Made by a program: the position numbers and the translations under genes
NCBI GenBank assembly: GCA_951799445.1
Contig: OX637297.1
Span: 5,394,001 to 5,458,000, forward strand
Reading direction: 5' to 3'
Length of the DNA: 64,000 nt
Source of the DNA: Pseudisothecium myosuroides
Lineage: Eukaryota; Streptophyta; Bryopsida; Hypnales; Lembophyllaceae
The notes under the pieces: generated by a model
Database searches by the model: none
What the model was told of the DNA's origin: nothing
Seen by the model: the letters and a program-made list of their open reading frames with translations, nothing else
Shown here: in pieces, positions 43,265 through 53,399 of the stretch
Numbering within the stretch: the stretch's first letter is position 1
Layout of the letters: every line of letters starts with the position of its first letter

Positions 43265-45045
43265 GAACTTTGAACACATACAATTAGTGCCCCATTTTTT
43301 AACATATACAACGAGAAAGGAAAACAAAACATCGGCCATGCCCTATAGACTGTGGTTCAAAGAGCTAAAATCTCAAATGTCATGAAATTGGCATCCAAAA
43401 CAAGGAACAAAAAAATGTACAAGTTGTAAATACTCCAAGGACTAATAATTCATGAGTGCACTAAATTTAGTGCCCCATTTTGTAGCATTTACTACGCGAA
43501 AGAAGAAAATTTGAATTAGCCATGCCCTGTAGTTTATTGAACTAAAATCTCAAATGTCATGGAATTGGTATCCAAAAGAAGACCCAAGAAAATGTACAAG
43601 TTGTAAATACTCCAAGGACTAATAATTCATGAGTGCACTAAATTTAGTGCCCCATTTTGTAACATTTACTACGCAAAAGAAGAAAATTTGAATTAGCCAT
43701 GCCTTGTAGTTTATTGAACTAAAATCTCAAATGTCATGGAATTGGTATCTAAAAGAAGGCCAAAAAAATGTACAAGTTGTAAATACTCCAAGGACAAATA
43801 ATTCATGAGTGTTCTAAATTTAGTGCCCCATTCTCTTATTTGTACGACGAGAAAGAAAAAAAAAGAATTAGCCATGCCCTGTAGTTTATTGAACTAAAAT
43901 CTCAAATGTCATGGAATTGGAATCCAAAAGAAGACCCAAGAAAAATGTACAAGTTGTAAATACTCCAAGAAATAATAATTCATGGGTGCACTAAATTTAG
44001 TGCACCGTTTCATAACATACACGACGAGAAAGAAAAAATAAACAATTGGCCATGCCCTGTAGTTAGAGAACTAAAATCTCAAATGTCATGGAATTGGAAT
44101 CCAAAAGAAGGCCAAAAAAAATGTACAAGTTGTAAATACTCCAAGAAATAATAATTCATGGGTGCACTAAATTTAGTGCACCGTTTCATAACATACACGA
44201 CGAGAAAGAAAAAATAAACAATTGGCCATGCCCTGTAGTTTAGAGAACTAAAATCTCAAAGGTCATGGAATTGGAATCCAAAAGAAGGCCAAAAAAAATG
44301 TACAAGTTGTAAATACTCCAAGAAATAATAATTCATGGGTGCACTAAATTTAGTGCACTGTTTCATAACATACACGACGAGAAAGAAAAAATAAACAATT
44401 GGCCATGCCTTGTAGTTTAGAGAACTAAAATCTCAAATGTCATGGAATTGGAATCCAAAAGAAGGCCAAAAAAAATGTACAAGTTGTAAATACTCCAAGA
44501 AATAATAATTCATGGGTGCACTAAATTTAGTGCACCGCTTCATAATATACACGACGAGAAAGAAAAAATAAACAATTGGCCATGCCTTGTAGTTTAGAGA
44601 ACTAAAATCTCAAATGTCATGGAATTGGAATCCAAAAGAAGGCCAAAAAAATGTACAAGTTGTAAATACTCCAAGAAATAATAATTCATGGGTGCACTAA
44701 ATTTAGTGCACCATTCTCTTATTTGTACGACGAGAAAGAAAAAAAAATGAATTAGCCATGCCTTGTAGTTTATTGAACTAAAATCTCAAATATCATAGAA
44801 TTGGTATCTAAATGAAGGCCCAAGAAAATGTACAAGTTGTAAATACTCCAAGGAATAATAATTCATGGGTGCACTAAATTTAGTGCATCGTTTCATACGC
44901 TACGTGACGAGAAAGAAAAAAATTGAATTAGCCAGGCCCTGTAGTTTAGAGAACTAAAATCTCAAATGTCATGGAATTTTTATCCAGAAGGAGGCCAAAA
45001 AAATTCTACAAGTTGTAAATGCTCCAAGAAATAAAAATTTACGGG
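43265..45045. repeat. satellite array, monomer about 179 bp, about 10 copies
   Basis: Units repeat GCCATGCCCTGTAGTTTA, GAACTAAAATCTCAAATGTC, ATGGAATTGG, ATGTACAAGTTGTAAATACT then CCAAG, AATAATAATTCATGGGTGC and the palindrome TGCACTAAATTTAGTGCA. Central units (about 43970-44700) are nearly identical; the edges are more diverged. The length is typical of plant centromeric or knob satellites, but so short an array does not show centromere identity. Confidence 0.93.
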
Positions 45046-46087
45046 TTCGTTCAAGATGTACGATTTCAAAAAGCATTTGCTAATTCTTGAAGAAGTATGA
45101 TTAAATCTCAATGTTAATTTATACTGGATCTTTTTACAGTTTATGTGTGTTTTTGAAATTATTGGTCATGCATACTGGAACTACAGCAAATTAAAGAGGT
45201 ACAACACATTGTGGCGCCCATGTCCAAGTTTTTTTTTTGTGGAATAGTGTGTTTTAATATAGATTATTACAAGTGCTGTACTTAAAGGGACACTACATTC
45301 ATGTCGTGTAATTTCTATCATATCCCGTGTCATGAAATTATGAATTAAGTTAAATTTTTTAATATTTTCTTCAGTTAGTCATGACATTCTCTTTTCAATT
45401 GAAAATATGTTGTGTTTGTACCACTAACCAAAAAATAGAATACATGTCATTACAACATGATTTGAATGTTATTGAAGTATTTATAAAATGTTGACTACAT
45501 ATGTTTGGACATTTTACTACTTTCTATTAATATTGAGTCCATGATTTTTTTTAATGATTGGATTGCTTCTAAGTTCACAAAATGAATGCTGTTTCTTTTA
45601 TGAATCTTTTAAATTATTGGTTAATTTGTTGCATGAGCTAAATTCTATGAGCTGAATTGCATGACGTAAACTCTAATCATTATCTTTTTATGGATTCTTT
45701 TGCATAGCTTAAAATAAAAAATGAAAAACATGTCTAGGACAAATGTTCAATTCTACCAACAAATTTTTTGGAAGGCTGGTACGCTTTGCTTTATAAAGCA
45801 CTTTAAAAAAATAGGGATGAAGTGAAAAGGCTTCACTTCCTCCCATGCTCCATTGAAAGAAATACAACTAAGAGTGTTTGAGGAAACGAAGGACAAAAAA
45901 AGTGAGGGTAATAGAGTAACAACCATATTGTTAAAGGTTTGATTTCTAGTATAAGTTTTCAATTTCCTTCCTAAATCCTCTATTTTATCATTCATTTTGT
46001 GCATTCAAATTCTATTGAATTCTATAATTATGTGCTCATAGGAAGATAATCTATGACATGTTAATTTCCTTCATTTTCTAGGGAGGC
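45046..46087. other. no gene seen; AT-rich spacer
   Basis: Strongly AT-rich with no convincing frame. GAGGC at 46083-46087 would be the TSD of LTR C, whose other end is lost. Confidence 0.4.
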
Positions 46088-49000
46088 TGTGGGCGCTAGA
46101 TTACCCACCCTTGGTAATAAAGCGAACACCGACCAGGTTCTATGCCTTTATCCACATTTTTTAATATATGGGGGTGATGTGAGCGCGGTCCACTGTGCCT
46201 TCCAAGCAATGGATCTTTTTTGCTAACATTTCCTAAGTGTCGTGGATGGCAGCGAATAATTAGTAATGCATGTAGTAACTCACAAGTTAACTGCGATGTT
46301 TAGAGTGATGGTGAAATCCGAACTCCCTAACTATCTATCCTATGTCGAGGGTCGACTGAGTAGTCGGCGTCATTTATAACGTCCCTAACTACATAAAAAG
46401 GGGAACCCCTATGTTCCTTCCATGAACCCCTAAGACTATCTTGGGTTTCTAAGACTTCACCTAGGAGTTCTACTTTTAAAAACTACCCCTAAAGTTCCAA
46501 CTTCGGAATGTAACTCTAGATTTTACTTCTTTAACTTGATTCTTAAATATTAACTACCGACTTGTGCTCGATGTTTTGACTTTTGACTCTAGGTTTCTAT
46601 TCCTAAATTAACTCTAAGATTTACCCTTGAATTTTAACTCTATGTTTTAACTTTTAACTCTAAGTTTTTACTCCTAAATTAACTCTAAGATTTACCCTTG
46701 AATTTTAACTCTATGTTTTAACTTTTAACTCTAAGTTTTTACTCCTAAATTAACTCTAAGATTTACCCTTGAATTTTAACTCTATGTTTTAACTTTTAAC
46801 TCTAAGTTTTTACTTCTAGAATTAATTCTAAATTTTAACCTCTAGGTTTGACTCTATGTTTTCACTTTGACTCTAGATCTTTTCTACTTCCAACAACTAA
46901 CTCTAACTTTAACTTCTACCTCTTAACTTTTAGCTTCTACTTTTAGCCTTTCACTATAACTTTTTACTCCCCAATTGACTCTAAAGTTTAACCTTTAAAT
47001 TTAATCTTAACTTTTGACTTTTGACTTTTGACTTTCTACTTCCAACTTTAATCCTATTGTTTTAATCCTAGTTTAACTCTAAGTGTTATCCTCCTAAATT
47101 TAACTCCAACTTTTTAACTCTAGGGCTTAACTTCTAAACTTATTTCCACAGTTTACTCTGAGTTTTGACTTCTAATTTTAACTCTATTTCTAACTAAAAA
47201 TCTACTCGTAATTTCTACCCCCTAAATTTAGTCCAAGGTTTTACTTTTTAATTTCTACTTCCCACTCGGAATTTTTTACTCCTAATTAACCCTAACTTCC
47301 TTTTCTAAGCTACCCTAAGGTTTCACTGGAAATTTTAATCCCCTAAGTTAAGCTTCCAAATTAATTCTACTTTTTAACTTCCCAAAGTTAACTCTAGATT
47401 TTGACCTTAGAATTTTAACTTTAAGAAATAAAAATGCAAATTGATTCTAATTCTAACCGCTAATTAATCCCTAATTTTAATCCTAAATTCTCTTTCTAAT
47501 TTAAACCCCTAAGGTCCGTCCATGATTCTTTTTGGATGATTTCTACTCAACATTCCTCCATCCTACCCCCTACCGCTTAACTTAGCCTAACGCGGTCAGT
47601 TTACGGTCAAATCTTAATTATAAGATGTTTTCGGAAACCCCTATCACTAATCTATAGACTTTTGAATCTAAACTTCTAATTTGCACTAATCACGGATGCT
47701 AATCACGCTCTAAGGGCTGATTAGGAAAATAAATGCTAATTAGGGAGAAACATCAAAGACTAAATCAAAAACTCACCTCTTCACTACCGGTGTCGGAAAT
47801 GACTTCGTCCACGTCCACGTGTACATCCTCACGCTCCATGGTAGTCTTTGGCTTTGTTTTGAATTTTTCTTCAAGCTCACCGCTTATTGAGAAAATATTA
47901 CAATTTTTGATGATCTAAACTCCCTCTTTTCCTTCCTCCTTTTCTTTTCTTTCTTCCCCTCTCTTCTACACTAGCACTATTCCACCTAAGCTTTTATGAG
48001 TCTTACACTATGGTTTCAAACTACGAGAAGGGTTTAAATGTTCTTCCTACCCTCTTACACAATTTGCCTTTGTGTCATCCTAATCCTCCTCCCAACGGTC
48101 ACCACAAATTCTCAAGATTTCCTTTTCTAATCCTACCTAAGCCTAAGCTTAGGTCACTATTTATCGTCTCTCTCGCCTCTCTCCTATTTCATTCGATTGT
48201 TCTCTATCCTTCCTCCATTGTGTGTAGAGTGTTTTGTAGTTGTTGGTGAGGGTGAGACTTCCTTGTGTGCAGGTACGGTGGTGCTCCGCTCTTTTCTCCC
48301 TTCTCCCTTTTTGATTTTAGACCCTAATCCCTACTTAGCAATAGGTCAGCCCCCCATTTTCCTTTGTTTTGTTTATCTAGTGTGAGAGAAACCAAAAATC
48401 AAGAAAAAGGAGTTCAAAAATGGGGACCGAACTGGGGCCCCAACTGCCTGCCGGACCAAGCCTGGCCTCCCGGCTGGCTGGCTAGCTGCTGGGGGGTCGG
48501 GTTCAAACAAAATAAATAAATAATTTATTTATTTGTTTTCTTTTGATATCGGATGATGTGACCTGGTCTGTTCTGGCTCTCGACTTGATCTAGTCTGTTT
48601 GGTTCCCGACTTGATCTGGTCTGTTTGGTTCTCGACTGATCTGGTCTGTTTGGTTCTCGACTTGATCTGGTCTGTTTGGTTCTGGACCTTGACTACTAAG
48701 GGAAAACTGGATTTTTGGGCAAACTGGATTTTTGGTGAACTAAGGGAAAGAAAACTTGGAGAAAATAGAACTTGGGGAAAATAGGACTTGAGGGAAATAG
48801 AACTTGGGGAAAATAAGACTTGGGGAAAATAGAACTTGGGGAACAACTTAGTCACACTAAAACTTGGGGAACACTCAGACTCACTAAACACTTGGGGAGC
48901 AACTTAGACACACTAAACACTTGGGGAACAACTAAACTAAAGAAAATGTTGGGATTAACTAAACTTCACTAAATGCAAAGGAACCTACATATCTTGGAAG

Positions 49001-49582
49001 CTAAACTCTGGAGGTTTCCACAAAGGTCTTGGAAACTAGACTTTGGAACTAAACACGAGGGAGGTGCAAAGCTTCGCCGTTAGATTGGTTTTAACACCAA
49101 CTTTAGGACTTCTTGGCACCTCGGGGGTTCAAAGCTCCGCCGTCTACACTTTTAACACACGCTTTAGGACTTCAACTTTGTCACTAGTTCAAAGCTTCGC
49201 CGTCCCGGAGGGGGGTCCACTCAACAAGGAGAAGATTAGAAGAGGGTTTGAGATAACTTAGAAAACATGCACAAAGGAGGTTCAAAGCTTCGCCGTCCCG
49301 GAGGGGGGTCCACTCAACAAAGAGAAGATTAGAAGAGGGTTTGGGATAACTTTAGAAAACATGCACAAAGGAGGTTCAAAGCTTCGCTGTCCCGGAGGGG
49401 GGTCCACTCAACAAAGAGAAGGTTAGAAGAAGGTGTAAGAAAAACACAAAGAGAAAACACACAAGTTAGACCACGTGGCAACACAAAGCTCACATGCTAA
49501 AGGCCCCCCAAAGCGGCATCGCCAAGGTACGGTGGGGGGTGACTTTAGGATTAGTGCAAGATACAAAAAGACTCTTAAACTA
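46088..49582 (-). mobile_element. LTR C, inverted and 5'-truncated copy of the giant LTR
   Basis: TGTGGGCGCTAGATTACCC at 46088 is the reverse complement of the 3' end of LTR A. The copy follows LTR A closely (same minisatellites: complementary TTCCCC array at 48740-48920, TGATCTGGTCTG array at 48555-48690, cytosine-poor segment appearing as guanine-poor at 46430-47500) until GACTCTTAAACT at about 49571-49582. There homology stops, about 1.57 kb short of the TGTGAGCTCCC end. The break abuts the plus-strand DUF7869-like gene. Confidence 0.9.
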
Positions 49583-49924
49583 CATGAAAGGTACGGGGAG
49601 CGGAAGCGGAAATACGTCACGCTATAGGGAGTTGATGTTTGTGGCAAGGCGTGGTACATAATTCACGGCATCCCGAAGTCCACTTACCACAGTTACATCG
49701 AGATGTACAACGACGGCGTCGTATCAGGGACGCATGGAAACAAAGGGGTTAAGCGCCCGCGAACTTGGACTGTTCAGGTCGCTGGGACTATGAAAGCCAT
49801 TATTGACCAGAATGCTGATCAAATGCCCCACCAAATGCGCGGCATTGGGAACGGGCGAACGGACACTCTAAAATTCCTTCCTCCCAGAAGAAATTGGAAA
49901 CGAGTCTGAGCAGACGCCAACGAG
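49583..49924 (+). CDS. DUF7869-like transposase E, exon 1 (5' end lost)
   Basis: From the LTR C break the frame reads RKRKYVTL, TAG, VDVCGKAWYIIHGIPKSTYH, SYIEMYNDGVVSGTHGNKGV, TMKAIIDQNADQMPHQMR, then FLPPRRNWKRV, TGA, ADANE, ending at a GT donor (49925). It aligns with VCMQAWMHISGVPES..., ADHMPHRMR and LPPTFQWKGIMKEINDAN of copy B, which has no intron here. The N-terminus is missing, removed by LTR C. Confidence 0.75.
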
Positions 49925-50089
49925 GTAGTGCCCCTTATCTCCTGTCATTGCTTTATTGATCGTGAGATCTCCCGATGAGATCAATGATCGTGAGATATCA
50001 CGATCACTGTTCTAGTGCATTGCTTGTCATTTGCATTCCTTCCCCTTCACTCGTACCGATGCTTAAGCGTACCAATTCTGGATGTGCAG
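49925..50089 (+). other. 165-bp phase-0 intron with a near-palindrome
   Basis: GT at 49925 and AG at 50088-50089; codons ...ADANE and LNADYGLPP join in frame and match the uninterrupted copy B (EINDANAAFGLAAV). It contains GATCGTGAGATCTCCCGAT and a second near-palindrome at 49985-50006 with arms TGATCGTGA / TCACGATCA. The same motif family recurs in other introns and arrays at 52-64 kb. Confidence 0.75.
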
Positions 50090-51448
50090 TTGAATGCCGA
50101 CTACGGTCTGCCGCCCGTGAGCCAGTCGACTATTAGTAGACTCAAGCGAGAGTACTTCAACAACGTTTCCATTAAGCCTGTCGGAAGTTCGTTTGCAAAA
50201 TGTACTACGTGCGACGACCTACAGCAGTTTATTCTGAAGTCTCCGAAAGGAAGCCCCGAGTACGTGGAGTTCGTGAAGCAGCGGACTCATCATCTGAATC
50301 ACCAAGCTTCTTGCCGTCGTTTGTATGCGTCTTGGCGTGAGGAATCCAAACGAGATCCTCGAAGAATTTTATGTATAATTCACGACAAGATGGATACATC
50401 CAAGACGGCTCTATCCAGACTCCGGGTGACAACGAAGGCCACGGCCGGTTTGGGGCAGCTTCCGATGAGCGTTATTGGAATGGTAGCTCATGGCCATGGT
50501 GACGGTGCTTACGCCCATTATGCTCCATCTTGCTGGCCGGCGGACTCCAACTTCACCATTTCATCTTTGGCGAGGTTGTTGCGCCGGCTGGAGGGTCCAC
50601 CTATTCGAGAGGCAGGCAACCTCTTTCCATATCCGCCGGCTAACTCATTGTTCGAGGCACTGCTTAGAAGAAAGTCTAGATGTATGGACAGCCTAACCCT
50701 CACCGAACCTGGAGCTCGGGTCGGAAGTACCCCTCTTCCTGAAAATTTATATCTTCAGCTTGACAACTCTGCCAAGGATAACAAGAACAAATATCTGATG
50801 GCGTTCTTATCCTTGCTCACTGCACGAGGTGTCTTCAAGGAAATTCAGGTTGGGTTTCTACTAGTCGGACACACTCACGAGGACATCGATGCATATTTCA
50901 GCCACCTTTCCAAGGCCCTGAAGACCAAGAACACTTTTATCGTCGCTGACCTCATGAAAGCCTTCATGCAGTCCCAAGAACTGTCATTTATGTCGGAGTT
51001 CATACAGGAGGTGGGGGATTTCAAGTCATTCGTGGAGGGTTACCAATGCGATCGCGGGGAAAAATTAATTGGATTGGGGGAGATGCACCTGTTCAAGTTC
51101 TACGTGGACACTGATGGAGTCCCCGTCATGAACTTCAAAAGGTCAGCAGTTGATTCGAACTGGTTGCCGTCGAAGAAACCTTCTGAACGCATTTGGAAGA
51201 CAGACAGCAATGGTCGGCCCATGCTCCCTCTCGGCTATCCAAAGCCTGTTCCGTTTAAGCCCATGTGGGGCAGCGAGGTTCCGATACCGAATGGAAATCA
51301 AGAGAAGGCAAGGGATGCGGCGCGGAAAGCTACCTTGAACAAGGGTTTCATGCTGGTAGGACTCGAGAAATACATTCAGTACTGGCAATACGGTATTTCT
51401 AGATGCGAGGGATTTGCAACTGCGTTCGGTCCATACGTGGATTACTAG
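50090..51448 (+). CDS. DUF7869-like transposase E, main exon
   Basis: The longest intact frame in the window: 452 codons after the splice acceptor. (An ATG at 50015 lies in the intron and is not the start.) In order: LNADYGLPPVSQSTISRLKR; FAKCTTCDDLQQF (CxxC); CRRLYASWREE; IIHDKMDTSKTALSRLR (first acidic block); MVAHGHGDGAYAHY; SPLPENLYLQ-like loop then LQLDNSAKDNKNKYLMAFLS (second); VGFLLVGHTHEDIDAYFSHL (third); EVGDFKSFVEG; and a C-terminal YIQYWQYGISRCEGF before TAG at 51446. D, D and D/E in HDKMD, QLDN and HEDID are plausible RNase H-fold catalytic carboxylates. It is presumably the transposase of an unclassified DNA transposon; DUF7869 is named from memory. Confidence 0.8.
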   Translation: MNADYGLPPVSQSTISRLKREYFNNVSIKPVGSSFAKCTTCDDLQQFILKSPKGSPEYVEFVKQRTHHLNHQASCRRLYASWREESKRDPRRILCIIHDKMDTSKTALSRLRVTTKATAGLGQLPMSVIGMVAHGHGDGAYAHYAPSCWPADSNFTISSLARLLRRLEGPPIREAGNLFPYPPANSLFEALLRRKSRCMDSLTLTEPGARVGSTPLPENLYLQLDNSAKDNKNKYLMAFLSLLTARGVFKEIQVGFLLVGHTHEDIDAYFSHLSKALKTKNTFIVADLMKAFMQSQELSFMSEFIQEVGDFKSFVEGYQCDRGEKLIGLGEMHLFKFYVDTDGVPVMNFKRSAVDSNWLPSKKPSERIWKTDSNGRPMLPLGYPKPVPFKPMWGSEVPIPNGNQEKARDAARKATLNKGFMLVGLEKYIQYWQYGISRCEGFATAFGPYVDY

Positions 51449-52026
51449 AAGTGTGTTCTCGATGAGCTAAAGGAACCACTACCCGAGTGTCCTCCGAAGT
51501 TGGTGGAAGGCTTCTGGCCACAACACGATTGGAGGGTGGCGCGTAATGGAGTCCCTTGCCCAGGATCGACGATGAATCCCATGGACGTGATTCTGGAGGA
51601 AGAAGAGGAGCCGGAGCCTTACTGCGGCCCTACAAATGAAGCGCCAAGGGAAAGCTTTAATCCATGGCTAGACATACGACCAGGCTGTTGGGTACTTGTC
51701 AGACTGGAAGTCCCGGAATCATGTGCTGTTTGGCAGGGAAGAGCATTGTCTACTGTATGCAGAGTGGAAGGAGATGTGAATAACGGGAAGTTCTTGCTTC
51801 AGTACTGGCGAACCGATAACTCCGAAACAAGGCTGGAATTGATTTATCGAAATTGCTGGTACGGTAAATGGGTCGTTGAAAAAAGTCCCCCCACCTAGGT
51901 GGACGCGGGTGCTGCAGTGTATGCAAATTGGTCCAGGAGAGTGGATCAAAAATCACGGACGATTCCTCAAAAGAGTAGGGAGGCTACCTTAGTGAATTTG
52001 AATCGGGCAAACGTGGTGGACCCATG
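51449..52026 (+). CDS. DUF7869-like transposase E, C-terminal part after in-frame TAG
   Basis: The same frame continues KCVLDELKEPLPECPPKLVE, GFWPQHDWRVARNGVPCPGS, an acidic LEEEEEPEPYCGPTNEAP, then FNPWLDIRPGCWVLVRLEVP, CAVWQGRALSTVCRV, GKFLLQYWRTDNSETRLELI, TAG (51896) and a tail ending at TGA (52024-52026). GxWVLV...W.GRA...GKFLLQYWR has the look of an SH3-like/BAH fold and matches the C-terminus of copy B by position. The TAG at 51446 is probably a single-base nonsense change rather than the true end. Confidence 0.7.
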
Positions 52027-52089
52027 ATTGAGTGCCTAGTCCGGGGTCGCTACTGCCATCGTGGGAACTCCCGACGCACTGTGTCGGTC

Positions 52090-53290
52090 GTCGCGGCAAT
52101 TGTGAGATGTCACGATGCATTCTGCGGGGCGCGACTGCCATTGTGATATCGCACGATGCATTCTACATCTAGTAAGCGCAGCCGCAAGTGAGGGTTTCGA
52201 AGTACAGTCCGTTGAGTCAGTAGGACTGTTCTTCGATTAATTTTTCAGAGCTACTTTTTGTGACTTGTATATGTAAAATAAATCTTTATGAATATATTAA
52301 TATGTTTATGATTTCTATTCTTTGCGTGCGGCACGAGGGCAATGACTTGATAGCAGAAGCGCGGGATGTCTTTCTTCCTCTCGTCTCCTGAAATGGAAGT
52401 GGTTTATGTTTGTGTCCGGAACAGAATACATTGCTCGGGTCACATATGCACTCAAATGAGTCTGAATAATGCATTTCTTTTCTCTCACAGTTACACTGTT
52501 GGAATTCTAGTCTTCTAGGTTTTGCATCTTCACAATTATATAGCGGACAACCAAGTACGAATCTATTTTTTGCAGTGAAAGAACGTTGATGTTCTTTACA
52601 CAAACTCAAACTAATGTCATTATTTCGGATGGAATATTATGTTTACTTAGCCGTTATTCATCTTCAGATGTATGTTGAACGTCTGAGCACCTGTAACTCA
52701 GTTGTCTACAGTTCTTCAAATGTCACTGTGAGTACTGTGATATGCCCCTGTCACTTCATCATATCCTGACTACCTTAGCTCCACTATGTTAGCAGTCCGT
52801 CGGGGGATTTCCCGGTGAATCCTAGAACCGGACTCCTTATTCCCAAGAGCAATTGCTCATTTGGTAATTGTCAACTGATGTTTGAATTTCAAATCTACTT
52901 GTGTATACTTCCTTTGAACTCTCGGGATACCATATATCTTTGAAAGAATCGGCCCCCTCGTGCCTTATTGTGATTCATTCTTGATGAACTCGGATATCAC
53001 TTGCACTTTAGCACAAGAATCAAATTGTACCACTTCGACACCAAGATTGTCAGTGAAGCCGACTCATATTCTACCACCCCGTCAAGGGATCTCCCGATAG
53101 AATTATGTGAAGATCAGCGCTCACTGAGGGATTAATATGGGATGGGAGCCATGTTTGCAACGAGTGGTGGTCATCGGAGGATCTCTCGATAGGTTCTGAG
53201 ACTTCAGTTGTGCTGTAAATTGGATGCCTAAACTACGGAAACCCGGTCCACAGATCTCCCAATACAATCATGTGAACTCTACCACGGATC
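52090..53290. repeat. dispersed GATCTCCCGAT / GTGAGATRTCACGAT motifs
   Basis: ATTGTGAGATGTCACGAT (52098) and ATTGTGATATCGCACGAT (52139) follow the gene; then GGGATTTCCCGGTGAA (52804), GGGATCTCCCGATAGA (53087), GGATCTCTCGATAGG (53176), AGATCTCCCAATAC (53254) and GGAGATCTCCAGATCC (53396). They have imperfect dyad symmetry and spacings of about 80-280 bp. Related to the motif in the gene's intron. Confidence 0.65.
52286..52609 (-). CDS. cysteine-rich ORF of unknown function
   Basis: 107 codons from ATG 52609. Cysteines cluster as GCPLYNCEDAKPRRLEFQQC, NCERK, FECICDPSNVFCSGHKHK, followed by a basic region (RGRKTSRASAIKSLPSCRTQ). No signal peptide is evident. It overlaps nothing else coding and lies 260 bp beyond the stop of the convergent DUF7869-like gene. 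A zinc-binding accessory protein and a chance ORF are both possible. Confidence 0.3.
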   Translation of the reverse strand: MSLCKEHQRSFTAKNRFVLGCPLYNCEDAKPRRLEFQQCNCERKEMHYSDSFECICDPSNVFCSGHKHKPLPFQETRGRKTSRASAIKSLPSCRTQRIEIINILIYS

Positions 53291-53399
53291 CACTATGTTA
53301 CAACTACATGATTTCTTTCATTTCCAAGCACATGAAGCACTCCCCGACATACTTGTGGTAGCTGAATTGGATGCATGCAAAGCGTTCCTATTTCAGGAG

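Noticed and set aside
43265..45045. Centromere call from the 179-bp satellite
   Set aside because: Ten copies only, and no other centromeric evidence; monomer length alone is not enough.
33935..49582. A single large inverted duplication of LTR plus DUF7869-like gene
   Set aside because: LTR B is inserted near the gene's 3' part and LTR C abuts the other gene's 5' part, the two genes differ greatly in sequence, and one has an intron. Independent events fit better.
50015..50089. Start codon upstream of the DUF7869-like main exon
   Set aside because: It lies in the predicted intron. The homologous copy B joins the flanking codons directly, so the real coding sequence enters from exon 1.
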